From contig NZ_JAGEMO020000015.1 of NCBI RefSeq assembly GCF_017921975.2, positions 62,001 to 126,000 of the forward strand: a DNA stretch of 64,000 bases. The letters are read 5' to 3'. Every line of letters begins with the position of its first letter. Position 1 is the stretch's first letter. A program made the position numbers and the translations under genes. Of the stretch, positions 44,091 to 52,287 are shown piece by piece. Under the pieces are notes generated by a model, which saw nothing but the letters and a program-made list of their open reading frames with translations, was not told where the DNA came from and made no database searches. The stretch comes from Hymenobacter terricola. GTDB lineage: Bacteria; Bacteroidota; Bacteroidia; Cytophagales; Hymenobacteraceae.

Positions 44091-46469
44091 ATGCACGTTC
44101 TGAATACTTCACCAGCCTTGGCAAAGCCGGAAAAAAGCCTCCTTCGAATTTCCCGGTTTGGCATTCTCTGGCTGCTGCTGAGTTTGCCGGGCACCTTCGC
44201 CGCAGCGGCCCAGCCCGTGGCCATCCGCCCCAGGCCAGTGGTAAGGGATACTGTGACGCACGACGACTCGCACCGCCTCGAAGTGGCCTACACTACGCTG
44301 AGCGGCATTTCGGGGCAGGTGCGCAACGTGTTCGACTCGCGGGAAGTGACCGAGGAGCTGCCGGATATCGACGAGAACCTGCATGCCATCCGGCACAGCG
44401 TGGAAGAAACCGGGCAGGTGGTCGACATCAAGCAGCTGCAGATGTGCCAGCTCATGCTGGGCAACATTCAGGAGCAGCTGGCGGAGTGGCGCACGGCGCT
44501 GGGCGAGGCCCACGAGCAGCTGGAGGGCATGCAGGGCCGGCTGGCCGGCCTGGCTCGCCCGCCCGCCCGCATTGTTAATCCCGATGCGGCGGAGATGGCC
44601 CTGGAGCGGGCCGACTCGGCCCTGCAGGTGCGGCAGAAGCGCATTGGCGGGCTGCTCACCAAGCGCTTTGAGCGCGCCCGGCAGCTGCAAACCCAGGTGG
44701 CGGCCAGCTACATTCAGACCCTGGAATTGCAGGACGAGGTGAGCGACCAGATGCGCCGCTTCGGGCGCACCACCATTAAGGCCGCGTTTCCGCCGCTGTG
44801 GGCGGCGCGGGCGGCCCCGGTGCGCCGGTCGGCCGACGCGGCCCACGCGGCGGCCGACCGGCGCGAAATCATCAACTTCTACTTTGCCAACAACTGGGAC
44901 AACTGGGCCTTTATGGGGCTCATCGGGCTGGTGTTCTACGGTTGGGTGGCCTTCAACTACCGGCGCGTGAAAGCGCGCACGCTGCAGCTGGAGGAGGATT
45001 TTCGCTACCTGCGGCCGGGGCCGGTGGCGGCTACTGCCGTGGTGGTGTTCAGCCTGGCGCCGGCCCTGGAGCTGCACCCGCCGCCCGTGTACCTGGCACT
45101 GCTCCAGGCCTTGCTGCTGGTGGCGCTCACGGCGGTATTTGCCCGGAGCTGGTCGCGCCAGCTGTTTCGGTACTGGCTGGGGCTGGTGGTTTTCGTGGTG
45201 GTCCTCACCGTCACCAACGCCAACGCGGCCACGGGATTGGGGGCGCGCTGGGGCCTGCTGGTGCTGAACGTGCTGGCGGCCGGGCTGGGCGCGCTGCTGC
45301 TGCTGCGCCTGCGCGAAACGATGGCGCTGCTGCGCTTCCTCATCCCCGTGACGTGGCTGTTTATCGGGCTGAACCTGCTGGCGGTGGTCTGTAACGTGTT
45401 TGGGCGGCTGAGCCTGGCGAAGATGTTTGGGACGGCGGCCATTTTTGGGCTCACGCAGGGCATTGGGCTGGCCGTGTTCGTGGAGCTGTTCACCGAGGCT
45501 TTCCACCTCCAGATTCTGGGTACCCGCTCGGGCGAGGGCAGCTCGGCCACGTTCGATTTCGACAAGATTGAGAAGCACTTGCTGCGGCTGCTCACGGTGG
45601 TGGCCGGGGCCTTGTGGCTGCTGGTGTTCACCTCCAACCTGAACCTGTACTCGACCCTCTACGCCGGCCTGGAGCGCCTGCTGACCACCCCGCACACGCT
45701 GGGCAGCACCGAATTCACGCTCGGCAACATCCTGCTGTTCTTCTTTATCCTGTTCGCTTCGGCGCAATTGCAGCAGTACATCGGCTACTTTTTTGGTGAT
45801 GTGGGCGAGGACGACAGCGCCGAGGCGCGGCACCGGGGCTCGTGGCTGGTGGCGCTGCGGCTGCTGCTGGTGGTGGTGGGTTTCGCGCTGGCCACGGCGG
45901 CCACGGGCCTGCCGCTGAGCAAGATTGCCATTGTGTTTGGGGCGCTCAGCGTGGGCATTGGCCTGGGCTTGCAGAGCATTGTGAACAACCTGGTGTCGGG
46001 CATTATCCTGATTTTTGAGCGGCCGTTTCATGTGGGCGACTTCATTGAGGTGGCCGGCAAGGCGGGGCGGGTGCAGGACATCGGCATCCGCTCCAGCAAG
46101 CTCACGTCGGTGACGGGGTCCGAAATCATCGTGCCCAACGGCGACTTGCTCTCGAACCACGTCATCAACTGGACGCGCACGAACGACCACATCCGGGTGG
46201 ACCTGGTGCTGAAGCTGGCCCCCGGCACCGAGGACCTGCAAACCGACTTGCAGAAGGCCCGGGAGCTGATTCAGGAGGAAATCAAAACCAGCCCCTACAC
46301 CATGCACAACCTGCCGCCCGAAATCCTGCTCAGCAGCATCAACGGGCAGGTGTACGAGCTGAAGGTGCTGTTCTGGATTACCAACATCCGCCAGGAGCAG
46401 CTCACGAAAAGCGAGATTCTGGCGGGGATTTACCGGCGGTTCACGGCGCAGGGGCTGATGCTGAGCTAG
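44091..46469 (+). CDS. MscS-family mechanosensitive channel with long N-terminal region
   Basis: 792 residues. A signal-type N-terminus (FGILWLLLSLPGTFAAAAQP) is followed by about 220 residues of periplasmic helices (coiled-coil-like: VRNVFDSREVTEELPDIDEN, ARQLQTQVAASYIQTLELQD). About eight membrane helices follow. The pore helix and MscS core are GIGLGLQSIVNNLVSGIILI, then FERPFHVGDFIEVAGKAGRV and GSEIIVPNGDLLSNHVINWT. The C-terminal alpha-beta domain is complete. It resembles MscK/YjeP-type large channels that release solutes on osmotic downshock. A -7-like TACTTTTC sits at 44067-44074, just before the ATG. Confidence 0.93.
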   Translation: MHVLNTSPALAKPEKSLLRISRFGILWLLLSLPGTFAAAAQPVAIRPRPVVRDTVTHDDSHRLEVAYTTLSGISGQVRNVFDSREVTEELPDIDENLHAIRHSVEETGQVVDIKQLQMCQLMLGNIQEQLAEWRTALGEAHEQLEGMQGRLAGLARPPARIVNPDAAEMALERADSALQVRQKRIGGLLTKRFERARQLQTQVAASYIQTLELQDEVSDQMRRFGRTTIKAAFPPLWAARAAPVRRSADAAHAAADRREIINFYFANNWDNWAFMGLIGLVFYGWVAFNYRRVKARTLQLEEDFRYLRPGPVAATAVVVFSLAPALELHPPPVYLALLQALLLVALTAVFARSWSRQLFRYWLGLVVFVVVLTVTNANAATGLGARWGLLVLNVLAAGLGALLLLRLRETMALLRFLIPVTWLFIGLNLLAVVCNVFGRLSLAKMFGTAAIFGLTQGIGLAVFVELFTEAFHLQILGTRSGEGSSATFDFDKIEKHLLRLLTVVAGALWLLVFTSNLNLYSTLYAGLERLLTTPHTLGSTEFTLGNILLFFFILFASAQLQQYIGYFFGDVGEDDSAEARHRGSWLVALRLLLVVVGFALATAATGLPLSKIAIVFGALSVGIGLGLQSIVNNLVSGIILIFERPFHVGDFIEVAGKAGRVQDIGIRSSKLTSVTGSEIIVPNGDLLSNHVINWTRTNDHIRVDLVLKLAPGTEDLQTDLQKARELIQEEIKTSPYTMHNLPPEILLSSINGQVYELKVLFWITNIRQEQLTKSEILAGIYRRFTAQGLMLS

Positions 46470-46589
46470 GGAGTAGCGCAAAATTGGTGGTGCGCCCCCC
46501 CGCGCCGTTAAGATTGTTCGGGTTTCTGCCGGGCCGTGGACTCCAGCGCCCGCGCTACAGCAAATAGCATCTTCCGGGTACCGGAAGGC

Positions 46590-46778
46590 AACAAAAATGG
46601 GGCCGGCGGCAACGGATATGGGCGCTGCCGCAACGGATTTTGGGCCGGCTGCCACCGATGCGGGGCCGACCGCAACGGTGGTGGGCCCGTCGGCAACGGC
46701 TGCAGGACCGGCCGAAACCGATACGGGGCCGGCAAAAACGGTTGTGGGACCGCCCGCAACCACTGCCTGGCCGCCCGC
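46590..46778. repeat. Tandem array, nine units of exactly 21 bp
   Basis: The core GCAACGG (or GAAACCG) begins at 46590 and then at 46611, 46632, 46653, 46674, 46695, 46716, 46737 and 46758, always 21 bases apart. The unit is close to GCAACGGNTNTGGGNCCGGC. Translated, it gives a heptapeptide like GPAATDx. Units have diverged from one another but kept phase. Confidence 0.85.
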
Positions 46779-46903
46779 CGCCGCCCCAGGGCCGGGCGCG
46801 GGCGGCCAGGCCCCGCACGAAGCCGGAAAGGGGGTGAAAACCGGTAGAAACCGGGTGGCAAAACCGGCGATATTGCATTTTTCTCCTATAGTCGGCGGGC
46901 GGG

Positions 46904-46933
46904 TTGGAAGCCCGGATAAGCTCACTACATTTG
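46904..46933 (+). promoter_or_regulatory. Bacteroidota-type promoter (TTG-N19-TACATTTG)
   Basis: TTG at 46904-46906, a 19-base spacer and TACATTTG at 46926-46933 form the best -33/-7 pair in the window. The next gene starts at 46972. It should drive the four-gene cluster to 49979. Confidence 0.6.
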
Positions 46934-46971
46934 GCCGGAGCAAAAGGCTCACTTCCCATCATTTACCCTGA

Positions 46972-47919
46972 ATGGCCATGAATAAGTCCGGACTTCCCGT
47001 GTCGCAAGGCGACCTGTACCTGCTGTTGCCCCTGGCGTGGCAGGCCTACACCGACCACCTCAGCGCGTTTGCTGAGTACAAAAGCGGCTACACCGAGCAG
47101 CTGGCCACCACCCAGCGCCAGGCGCTGGCCGATGCGCAGGCGCTACCCGACGATAGCGCCCGCTCGGGCCAGGCCGAAGCGGTGCGTCAGCAGCTGGTGC
47201 CCCAGCTGGCGGAGTACCTCGCCGCCTGGCAGCGCCTCGATGGCTACATCGAGGAAGCCTTTCCCGATAGCTACGACACCATGCGCAACGCGGCCGGCCA
47301 CGGCAGCTACGAGGCAGCCAGCCAAAACGACTGGGCCAGCGTGACCACCCTGCTGGCGGCGGCCCGCACCTTTGGCGAGGACCACGAGGCGGAGCTGCTG
47401 GCCAAGGGCCAGATGCCGGCCACCTTCCTCACCAAAATCCTGGCCGCCGAAGCCGCCGACGTCACCCGGCTGCTGGGAGAATATCAGCAGCTAAAAGGCA
47501 CGGCCCAGCAAGGCACCACCACCCAGCAAACCGCCAACCGCGCCCTCTACGACGACTACCAGAAGATGAACCGCGACGCCCAGCGCATCTTCCGACGCCA
47601 GCCCGACATCGCCCGCCTCTTCCAGACCGAGTACCTGCTGGGCCTGGTGCGCGGCCCCGGCCAGGCCGGCCTGCGCGGCACCCTCACCCTGGCCGATGGC
47701 ACCCTGGCTTCGGGCATCACCGTGGCCGTGCAAGGCCCCAAAGGCCCCGTCGAAACCGTGAGCGACGCGGAGGGCCGCTACGCCCTGCCTATCCCGGCGG
47801 GCGACTACACGCTGGTCTTCAGCGGGGCCGGCGTGGCCCGGCAGGAAGTGCCGGTGACGGTGGCAGCGGGCGTGAAGAAGCGGGTGGATGGGGTGCTGGG
47901 GCAAGAAGCTGTAAATTAG
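46972..47919 (+). CDS. Helical protein with C-terminal carboxypeptidase-regulatory-like domain
   Basis: 315 residues, no signal peptide. The first 215 residues are helical (LPLAWQAYTDHLSAFAEYKS, QAEAVRQQLVPQLAEYLAAW, LYDDYQKMNRDAQRIFRRQP). The last 95 form a carboxypeptidase-regulatory/CNA-B-like beta sandwich (LRGTLTLADGTLASGITVAV, SDAEGRYALPIPAGDYTLVF). Such beta domains usually bind peptides or sit outside the cell, so a cytoplasmic location would be unusual. The start is the ATG at 46972 or the next ATG six bases on. It is the first gene of a tight four-gene cluster. Function unknown. Confidence 0.7.
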   Translation: MAMNKSGLPVSQGDLYLLLPLAWQAYTDHLSAFAEYKSGYTEQLATTQRQALADAQALPDDSARSGQAEAVRQQLVPQLAEYLAAWQRLDGYIEEAFPDSYDTMRNAAGHGSYEAASQNDWASVTTLLAAARTFGEDHEAELLAKGQMPATFLTKILAAEAADVTRLLGEYQQLKGTAQQGTTTQQTANRALYDDYQKMNRDAQRIFRRQPDIARLFQTEYLLGLVRGPGQAGLRGTLTLADGTLASGITVAVQGPKGPVETVSDAEGRYALPIPAGDYTLVFSGAGVARQEVPVTVAAGVKKRVDGVLGQEAVN

Positions 47920-47945
47920 TGGCCGCATTAAAACGCGTTGTTATT

Positions 47946-48635
47946 ATGGCAGAGAAACCAGTAGTAGGCTACCGGAAAACGTATTTGCGGGGCAACGCGG
48001 AAGAAGTTGTGCGGTTGATGGATGCGCTACCTCTCTATTTTGGGACGGCCTGGGAAAGGGACACCCAGAGCGAAGACCGCAGCTTGGGGATGCCTTTTGC
48101 TGATACCAGCTACCGGTGCTATCATTTTAAAGGCAGCGGGGAGTTGCCAGCGGCCCGGCTGTGGCTGATGATACAGCAGACTGTTTCGGAAGTCATCAAC
48201 ATTGTGCCCGAAACCCGGCGGTATTGGATGCCTGGAGGGCTTTCGATGTCGGAATACGAGGGCATTCTGGATGCTTTTCTGGGGCTGGTATACCAAGCAC
48301 GGGAGACGCTAACTGTCGAAGTTCAGCTTGAGCATACGCCGCCCGAGCGCAACCTGAACGATGTGATGCCAACCGAAACAGCGGTTTTGTTCAGGGAATT
48401 CGCCACCGATGCTAACCCAACTACTGGCAACCTGTATTCAGAGGATGCAAAGAGATGGTATGCTTTTATCATTAGTGCCCACCGCCATGCTGCGCAAATT
48501 GATTCAGACTTTCTACGGAAGTGGTTGGGGGCGAATACGGACTGGTATGAAGAGGTAATTGAGCGGGTAGTCACGGAAACGGAGTCAGCTTTGGAGCTGC
48601 TGAACGTGTATGATGGTCACCGCCGCGCCGCTTAA
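47946..48635 (+). CDS. Hypothetical protein, 229 residues, second gene of the cluster
   Basis: From the ATG at 47946, 26 bases after the preceding stop. No signal peptide. Motifs to note: YRKTYLRGNAEEVVRLMDAL, LPYFGTAWER-like text, SYRCYHFKGSGELPAARLWL, and a long helical second half (AKRWYAFIISAHRHAAQIDS, VIERVVTETESALELLNVYD). Its end overlaps the next gene by 26 bases, so translation is coupled. It is more AT-rich than core genes. No family is recognised. Being directly coupled to a PIN-like gene, it could be its partner or antitoxin, which is inference from position only. Confidence 0.65.
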   Translation: MAEKPVVGYRKTYLRGNAEEVVRLMDALPLYFGTAWERDTQSEDRSLGMPFADTSYRCYHFKGSGELPAARLWLMIQQTVSEVINIVPETRRYWMPGGLSMSEYEGILDAFLGLVYQARETLTVEVQLEHTPPERNLNDVMPTETAVLFREFATDANPTTGNLYSEDAKRWYAFIISAHRHAAQIDSDFLRKWLGANTDWYEEVIERVVTETESALELLNVYDGHRRAA

Positions 48636-49380
48636 AATAGCGGAGGCGGTAGCGGCATGTAATGCGGCGCCGGCTCCGATTGTGTTTATCGATACATGTG
48701 CCTTGCTGGACCTGATTCGGTATATCGGGCGGGAGCCTGCACAAGCAAAAACAAGCGTCCTGCAAACAACAGCAAAAGGGAGTCAGCCAGCGACGGCCCA
48801 AGGCATCCAAACTGCATTACGGCTTTTGCAAGCTAGCCGTCAGGCAACTGGCGCAACGCATCTTATTATTCACGAACTGGTCCCCGTAGAATGGCGGGAT
48901 AATGTAGGCAAAACCAAAAGTATCGTTGATGGAGAAATTCAAAACGCTAATATGCTGGTGGCACGACTGAATGATATTGGAAAACTTAACCCTGCCTATG
49001 AATCCACTTCATTTCATTTGTCTGATGGGTTGAGTGTAATAGCTCAACTAGAAGGCCTGGGTGAAGAGCTGCAGCGAGGCAGTAAGCTAGTAGCTGGTGA
49101 TAGAGACTGCGAATACCGGGCGTACCAGCGCAGTCTGCGCAGCGAGGCACCTGCTTCTAAGGACAAGTCGGAATTAAAGGATTGTACGATTATTGAGCAT
49201 TACCTGGAAGTAGCTACTCATCTATCAGATGCATGCAGACCTCGGTACTTTGTGTCTTCCAATAAGAATGATTATGGTGACAACGAAATGAAACTCCGGG
49301 CACCTTTGGCTGCTGAATTCGCTGAAGTTGGCTTAAAGTGGATTCGGGATTTTTCGGCCCTGCATGATTTAGTGCAATGA
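48610..49380 (+). CDS. PIN-like domain protein, candidate RNase
   Basis: 256 residues. The opening APIVFIDTCALLDLIRYI (Asp28, Asp34) is a PIN-type first strand with its acidic residue. HELVPVEW (Glu89, Glu94) matches the second acidic position, SKLVAGDRDCEYRAY (Asp164, Asp166) and KSELKDCTIIEHYLEVA (Asp191) the third, and YFVSSNKNDYGDNEM (Asn218, Asp221) the last strand motif, normally (T/S)N(D/N)xD. This is the order of DUF4935/PIN-like nucleases. A PIN enzyme would cut RNA. It overlaps the preceding gene by 26 bases and the following one by four (ATGA). Nuclease activity is a prediction. Confidence 0.7.
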   Translation: MMVTAAPLKIAEAVAACNAAPAPIVFIDTCALLDLIRYIGREPAQAKTSVLQTTAKGSQPATAQGIQTALRLLQASRQATGATHLIIHELVPVEWRDNVGKTKSIVDGEIQNANMLVARLNDIGKLNPAYESTSFHLSDGLSVIAQLEGLGEELQRGSKLVAGDRDCEYRAYQRSLRSEAPASKDKSELKDCTIIEHYLEVATHLSDACRPRYFVSSNKNDYGDNEMKLRAPLAAEFAEVGLKWIRDFSALHDLVQ

Positions 49381-49979
49381 GAAAATCCCGCTTGCTGGGC
49401 CTGATAGTGCTCGGCACGGCCCTGTGGACGGGTTGCGAGCACGCCACCAAAAGCCCCAAATCCCTCGAAACCCCCAGCCCCGCCCAGGCGGCCAAGCCGA
49501 AACCCCAGGCCCCGCCGGCCCACCTGCCGAAAGACGCCGTGCAAGGCGACTTCGACGGCGACGGCACCGCCGAATACGTGTGGCTGGTGCCGCCCGAAGT
49601 AACCGGCGAGATGGAGTGCCAGGGCGGCTGCACCAGCTACCTGCGGTTCTCGAAGGCGCAGTTTCCGGCCATTGCGAAGGAGGACTGCATCGGCGGGACG
49701 CCCACCAACCTGGGCGATTTGAACGGGGACGGCGGCGACGAAATCGGCTTGCTGCCGGAGTGGTTCGTGAGCTGCTGGATGGATTACTTCGTGTTCACCT
49801 ACCGGGCCGGCCAGTGGGCGCCGCTGGTGCCGCACTTCCCCACGCACTGCGACCAATGGGAAAACGACGTGAAACCCATCGAAAAGGACCCCACTAAAAA
49901 AGGCTATGTGCTGGTTCGGTACAGTGTGCTTGCAGACAGCAGCATTGTGGTGAAAACGAAGTCGGTGGCGGTGCGGTAG
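49377..49979 (+). CDS. Lipoprotein with DxDGDG calcium-binding-like motifs
   Basis: 200 residues. Lipoprotein signal with Cys20 (LIVLGTALWTGCEHAT). A Pro/Lys-rich linker is followed by FDGDGTAEYVWLV (after AVQGD) and LGDLNGDGGDEIGLLPEW, two FG-GAP/dockerin-like calcium-binding loops. Cysteine pairs (MECQGGCTSY, SCWMDYF, HCDQWEN) may form disulfides. It ends with KGYVLVRYSVLADSSIVV. It is anchored in the outer or inner membrane facing the periplasm. Its ATGA overlap with the PIN-like gene suggests one transcript, though the products would be in different compartments. Confidence 0.7.
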   Translation: MRKSRLLGLIVLGTALWTGCEHATKSPKSLETPSPAQAAKPKPQAPPAHLPKDAVQGDFDGDGTAEYVWLVPPEVTGEMECQGGCTSYLRFSKAQFPAIAKEDCIGGTPTNLGDLNGDGGDEIGLLPEWFVSCWMDYFVFTYRAGQWAPLVPHFPTHCDQWENDVKPIEKDPTKKGYVLVRYSVLADSSIVVKTKSVAVR

Positions 49980-50027
49980 GCCGGGGGCGGCCCGCCGGTG
50001 CCCTGGGTCCGGGCTGTCCGGCCTGGC

Positions 50028-50456
50028 TCAGGGGCTGCTGCGGGCGGCTACGGGCTTGGCGGCGGGCAGGGTGCGCAGCCAGGAGGCGGCGGCCTCCACG
50101 TCGCTGAAGGTGTCAATCAAAGGGTGAGAGACGGCGCGCAGCATCTGGTCCGTTACCGTGCGCGTGGGCCAATCCCGGGCGTTCACCCAGGCCACGGCCA
50201 GCAAGCCGTTTTCGGCCAGCCGCGGAAAGAAATCCAGGCTCAGCCAGCCCGAGATTTCGTGCCAGCCGTCCAGCGACTGGGTGCTGTCGTTGAGAATGCA
50301 GGTAGCGTGGGTGCTTTGCAGGTAGTGGAGCAGCAGGTCGCAGTTGGCCACGGTCTGTTCGGGGTCGTGGCGGCCGCTCCAGGTCACATACAGGCAGTGC
50401 ATGGCCGGGTCGTGCGCCACAACCAGGGAGGGCGTGTTGAGCAGCGGTACAATCAT
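50028..50456 (-). CDS. STAS/SpoIIAA-like cytoplasmic protein
   Basis: 142 residues: SLVVAHDPAMHCLYVTWSGR, CDLLLHYLQSTHATCILNDS, WLSLDFFPRLAENGLLAVAW and DVEAAASWLRTLP at the C-terminus. The alternating beta-alpha pattern and the 'CILNDSTQ…W' segment are those of SpoIIAA/STAS-like proteins common in Bacteroidota, which have no phosphorylatable Ser motif in many cases. Role unknown, perhaps a small-molecule or partner-binding regulator. It stands alone, convergent with the lipoprotein gene. Confidence 0.6.
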   Translation of the reverse strand: MIVPLLNTPSLVVAHDPAMHCLYVTWSGRHDPEQTVANCDLLLHYLQSTHATCILNDSTQSLDGWHEISGWLSLDFFPRLAENGLLAVAWVNARDWPTRTVTDQMLRAVSHPLIDTFSDVEAAASWLRTLPAAKPVAARSSP

Positions 50457-50533
50457 CGGGGAAGCTGTGAAGGAATACGATAATACGAAATAACTGACGT
50501 TACGCAGTTCCTTCGTTCAAGCGCCGCTGGGGG

Positions 50534-50609
50534 AGTAGCGCGGACTTTGTAGTCCGCGTTCGGGCGGCTTTGCCGGCGCGGGGACGCGGACTACAGAGTC
50601 CGCGCTACT
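50534..50609. repeat. 26-bp inverted repeat (GTAGCGCGGACTTTGTAGTCCGCG type)
   Basis: Arms 50534-50559 and 50584-50609 match with one difference. Each arm is itself palindromic (GCGGACT…AGTCCGC), so two hairpins or one long one can form. It lies between divergent genes and resembles the other nested-palindrome element at 25493. Confidence 0.75.
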
Positions 50610-50826
50610 TACCATCCAGGGGCAGCAAATCGGCCGTTGAGCGGTGCAATGCCCCAACCTGTTGATGGAAGTGGGCCCCGGCCGTTTTCGGGCGTGTGCT
50701 AAGGGGGAAGGCGCTTGCGCCACGGCGGGGATTTTTACCTGGACGCTGGGAACCCCCGGCCAATCCGGGCGTACAGCAATCGCGCCGGGCATCTTCCCGG
50801 CGTCAGCCTTCCATCCTTTCCAACCA

Positions 50827-51405
50827 ATGAGCATCTTCAGCAGCGACAAACTCAAGGGCAAGAAAATTGCCATTATTGCCACCGACGGCTTCGAGCAGGC
50901 CGAACTCGACGAGCCCAAAAAATACCTCGAAGGCGAGGGCGCCGAAACCCACGTCATTTCCATCAAAAGTGGCTCCATCAAGGGCTGGGACGGCCCCAAC
51001 AAGGACTGGGGCGACAAAGTAGCCGTCGACAAAGTCATCACCGACGCGAAGCCCGCCGACTACGACGCCCTGGTGCTGCCCGGCGGCCAGATGAACCCCG
51101 ACGTGCTGCGCACGAACAAGGACGTGGTGGCTTTCGTGAAAGAATTCGCCGGCTCGGGCAAGGTGGTGGCCGCCATCTGCCACGGCCCTTGGACACTGAT
51201 TGAGGCCGGCGTGGTGCGCGGCAAGCGCATGACCAGCTGGCCCAGTCTGCAAACCGACCTGCGCAACGCCGGCGCTCACTGGGAAGACTCCGAAGTGGTA
51301 ACCGACCACGGCCTCATCACCAGCCGCAAGCCGGAGGACATTCCGGCCTTCAACAAGAAAATTGTGGAAGAAATGCTGGAGCCCCAGCACGGCGGCCACA
51401 ACTAA
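50827..51405 (+). CDS. PfpI/DJ-1-family (type 1 glutamine amidotransferase-like) protein
   Basis: 192 residues from the ATG at 50827; the longer in-frame opening upstream covers a repeat region and was not used. The family motif is VVAAICHGPWTLIEAG with Cys118, the nucleophile or sensor Cys; GKKIAIIATDGFEQAELDEP starts the fold with its conserved Glu. PfpI-like proteins act as stress-related glyoxalases, deglycase-like enzymes or peptidases; which one cannot be told. It is probably cytoplasmic. A clear terminator follows. Confidence 0.9.
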   Translation: MSIFSSDKLKGKKIAIIATDGFEQAELDEPKKYLEGEGAETHVISIKSGSIKGWDGPNKDWGDKVAVDKVITDAKPADYDALVLPGGQMNPDVLRTNKDVVAFVKEFAGSGKVVAAICHGPWTLIEAGVVRGKRMTSWPSLQTDLRNAGAHWEDSEVVTDHGLITSRKPEDIPAFNKKIVEEMLEPQHGGHN

Positions 51406-51424
51406 GAATTGGTGAGCATCAAAC

Positions 51425-51459
51425 AAAAGCCCCGAATCTGTGCAGATTCGGGGCTTTTT
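51425..51459 (+). terminator. Terminator after the PfpI gene
   Basis: AAAAGCCCCGAATCT and AGATTCGGGGCTTTTT form a perfect stem with a GTGC loop. Confidence 0.85.
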
Positions 51460-51483
51460 GCGTTTTCTTTTAATGAGGAACTG

Positions 51484-51693
51484 CTACTTCCGGCCAATAA
51501 TCCACTTGTAGATATCGGTGGGCGTATCGGGGTTGAAGGGAGAAGAAGCTGCCTTTGCCGGGGTTTCGCTGGCGAATTGCAGGGCGTGGTTGAGGCCGGG
51601 GTAGCGCAGCTCGGCCACGCGGGCATTGCTGCGGAGGCCCTTTTTGAGCGAAGCCAGGTTGAGGGCGGCGTTCACGTGCCCGCCGGGCAGCGG
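51484..51693 (-). pseudogene. C-terminal remnant of an alpha/beta hydrolase
   Basis: In the frame directly after the stop codon of the membrane-protein gene (51694-51696, same strand) the sequence reads PLPGGHVNAALNLASLKKGL, then RYPGLNHALQFA, and ends DIYKWIIGRK. 'NxxLNLAxLKxGL…PGLNH' is the end of exported alpha/beta hydrolases; the His of PGLNH is their catalytic His. Only about 69 codons remain, with no start, so this is the leftover of a deleted gene. Confidence 0.65.
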
Positions 51694-52203
51694 CTATAGT
51701 AAGAACACCAGCCACTGCCGGCCTTGCCAGTGCAGCAAGCTCCACATCACGGCATCGAACACCAGCAGGAAACCGCCCTGCACCCACAAGGCTTGCCCAA
51801 ACCCCAGCAGCCGGGCAGGGGTGGTTGCGCCCGGCACGGCGGCCAGCGTCCGCAGGTAAAACCCCGTCATGATGTAGGCCACATCCAGCCCGGCGTTGAG
51901 CAGGAACAGGTTTTCGTTGAAAAGCTGGGCCTGGAATAAATCGGCCAGCGCCAGACCCGCCGGGGCTTTCGGGTGCCACTGCCAGATGCCCCAAAAGGCC
52001 AGCACCGCATTGACCACGCCCCAGCACACGTTCATGCCGTGGAAATAATACGGCCGGTGGCGGCGGTCGGCCCGGCGCAGCAGGTAGCCGCTCACCACCA
52101 GGTTGAGCAGCGCCCAGGAGGCCAACACGGCCAGGCCCCGGCCCAAAAGCAGCTCGCGGGCCTGGTGAAAAGTGGCAAGTTCGGCGGCGGGCAAAGCAGT
52201 CAT
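51694..52203 (-). CDS. Multi-pass membrane protein of unknown function
   Basis: 169 residues with four hydrophobic segments: GLAVLASWALLNLVVSGYLL, FHGMNVCWGVVNAVLAFWGI, LFLLNAGLDVAYIMTGFYLR and WVQGGFLLVFDAVMWSLLHW. The first segment is followed by RRADRRHRPYYFHGMN, a positively charged inside loop. It probably sits in the inner membrane. The stop TAG is followed in frame by a decayed hydrolase fragment, so the gene border has been rearranged. I recognise no characterised family. Confidence 0.7.
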   Translation of the reverse strand: MTALPAAELATFHQARELLLGRGLAVLASWALLNLVVSGYLLRRADRRHRPYYFHGMNVCWGVVNAVLAFWGIWQWHPKAPAGLALADLFQAQLFNENLFLLNAGLDVAYIMTGFYLRTLAAVPGATTPARLLGFGQALWVQGGFLLVFDAVMWSLLHWQGRQWLVFLL

Positions 52204-52227
52204 GGCGAGGAGGAGCAGGACGGTGAA

Positions 52228-52267
52228 GCAACAAAAAAAGGAAGCCCGACGGCTTCCTTTTTGTTGC
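52228..52267 (-). terminator. Terminator of the beta-barrel gene
   Basis: On the minus strand GCAACAAAAAGGAAGCC and GGCTTCCTTTTTTTGTTGC pair with a GTCG loop, ending in a T-run. It follows the stop at 52288. Confidence 0.75.
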
Positions 52268-52287
52268 AGTTGCTAATCGGGGTCGTT

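Larger units (their letters stand above)
46470..46971. other. Non-coding gap with repeat array and promoter
   Basis: About 500 bases between the MscS gene and the next cluster. It holds the 21-bp array at 46590-46778 and a promoter at 46904-46933. Every frame is open because the period is a multiple of three, but no frame has a start, ribosome site and composition that convince. Confidence 0.5.

Noticed and set aside
44109..46952. Very long open frame (947 codons) antisense to the MscS gene
   Set aside because: It mirrors the MscS gene and the 21-bp array; its His/Gln/Arg-rich product is typical of antisense frames in GC-rich genes, and the sense strand encodes a complete known family.
46597..46971. 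Open frame across the 21-bp array (GPAATD-type heptapeptides)
   Set aside because: All frames are open because the period is a multiple of three, and the promoter of the next genes lies inside it; better seen as a non-coding array.
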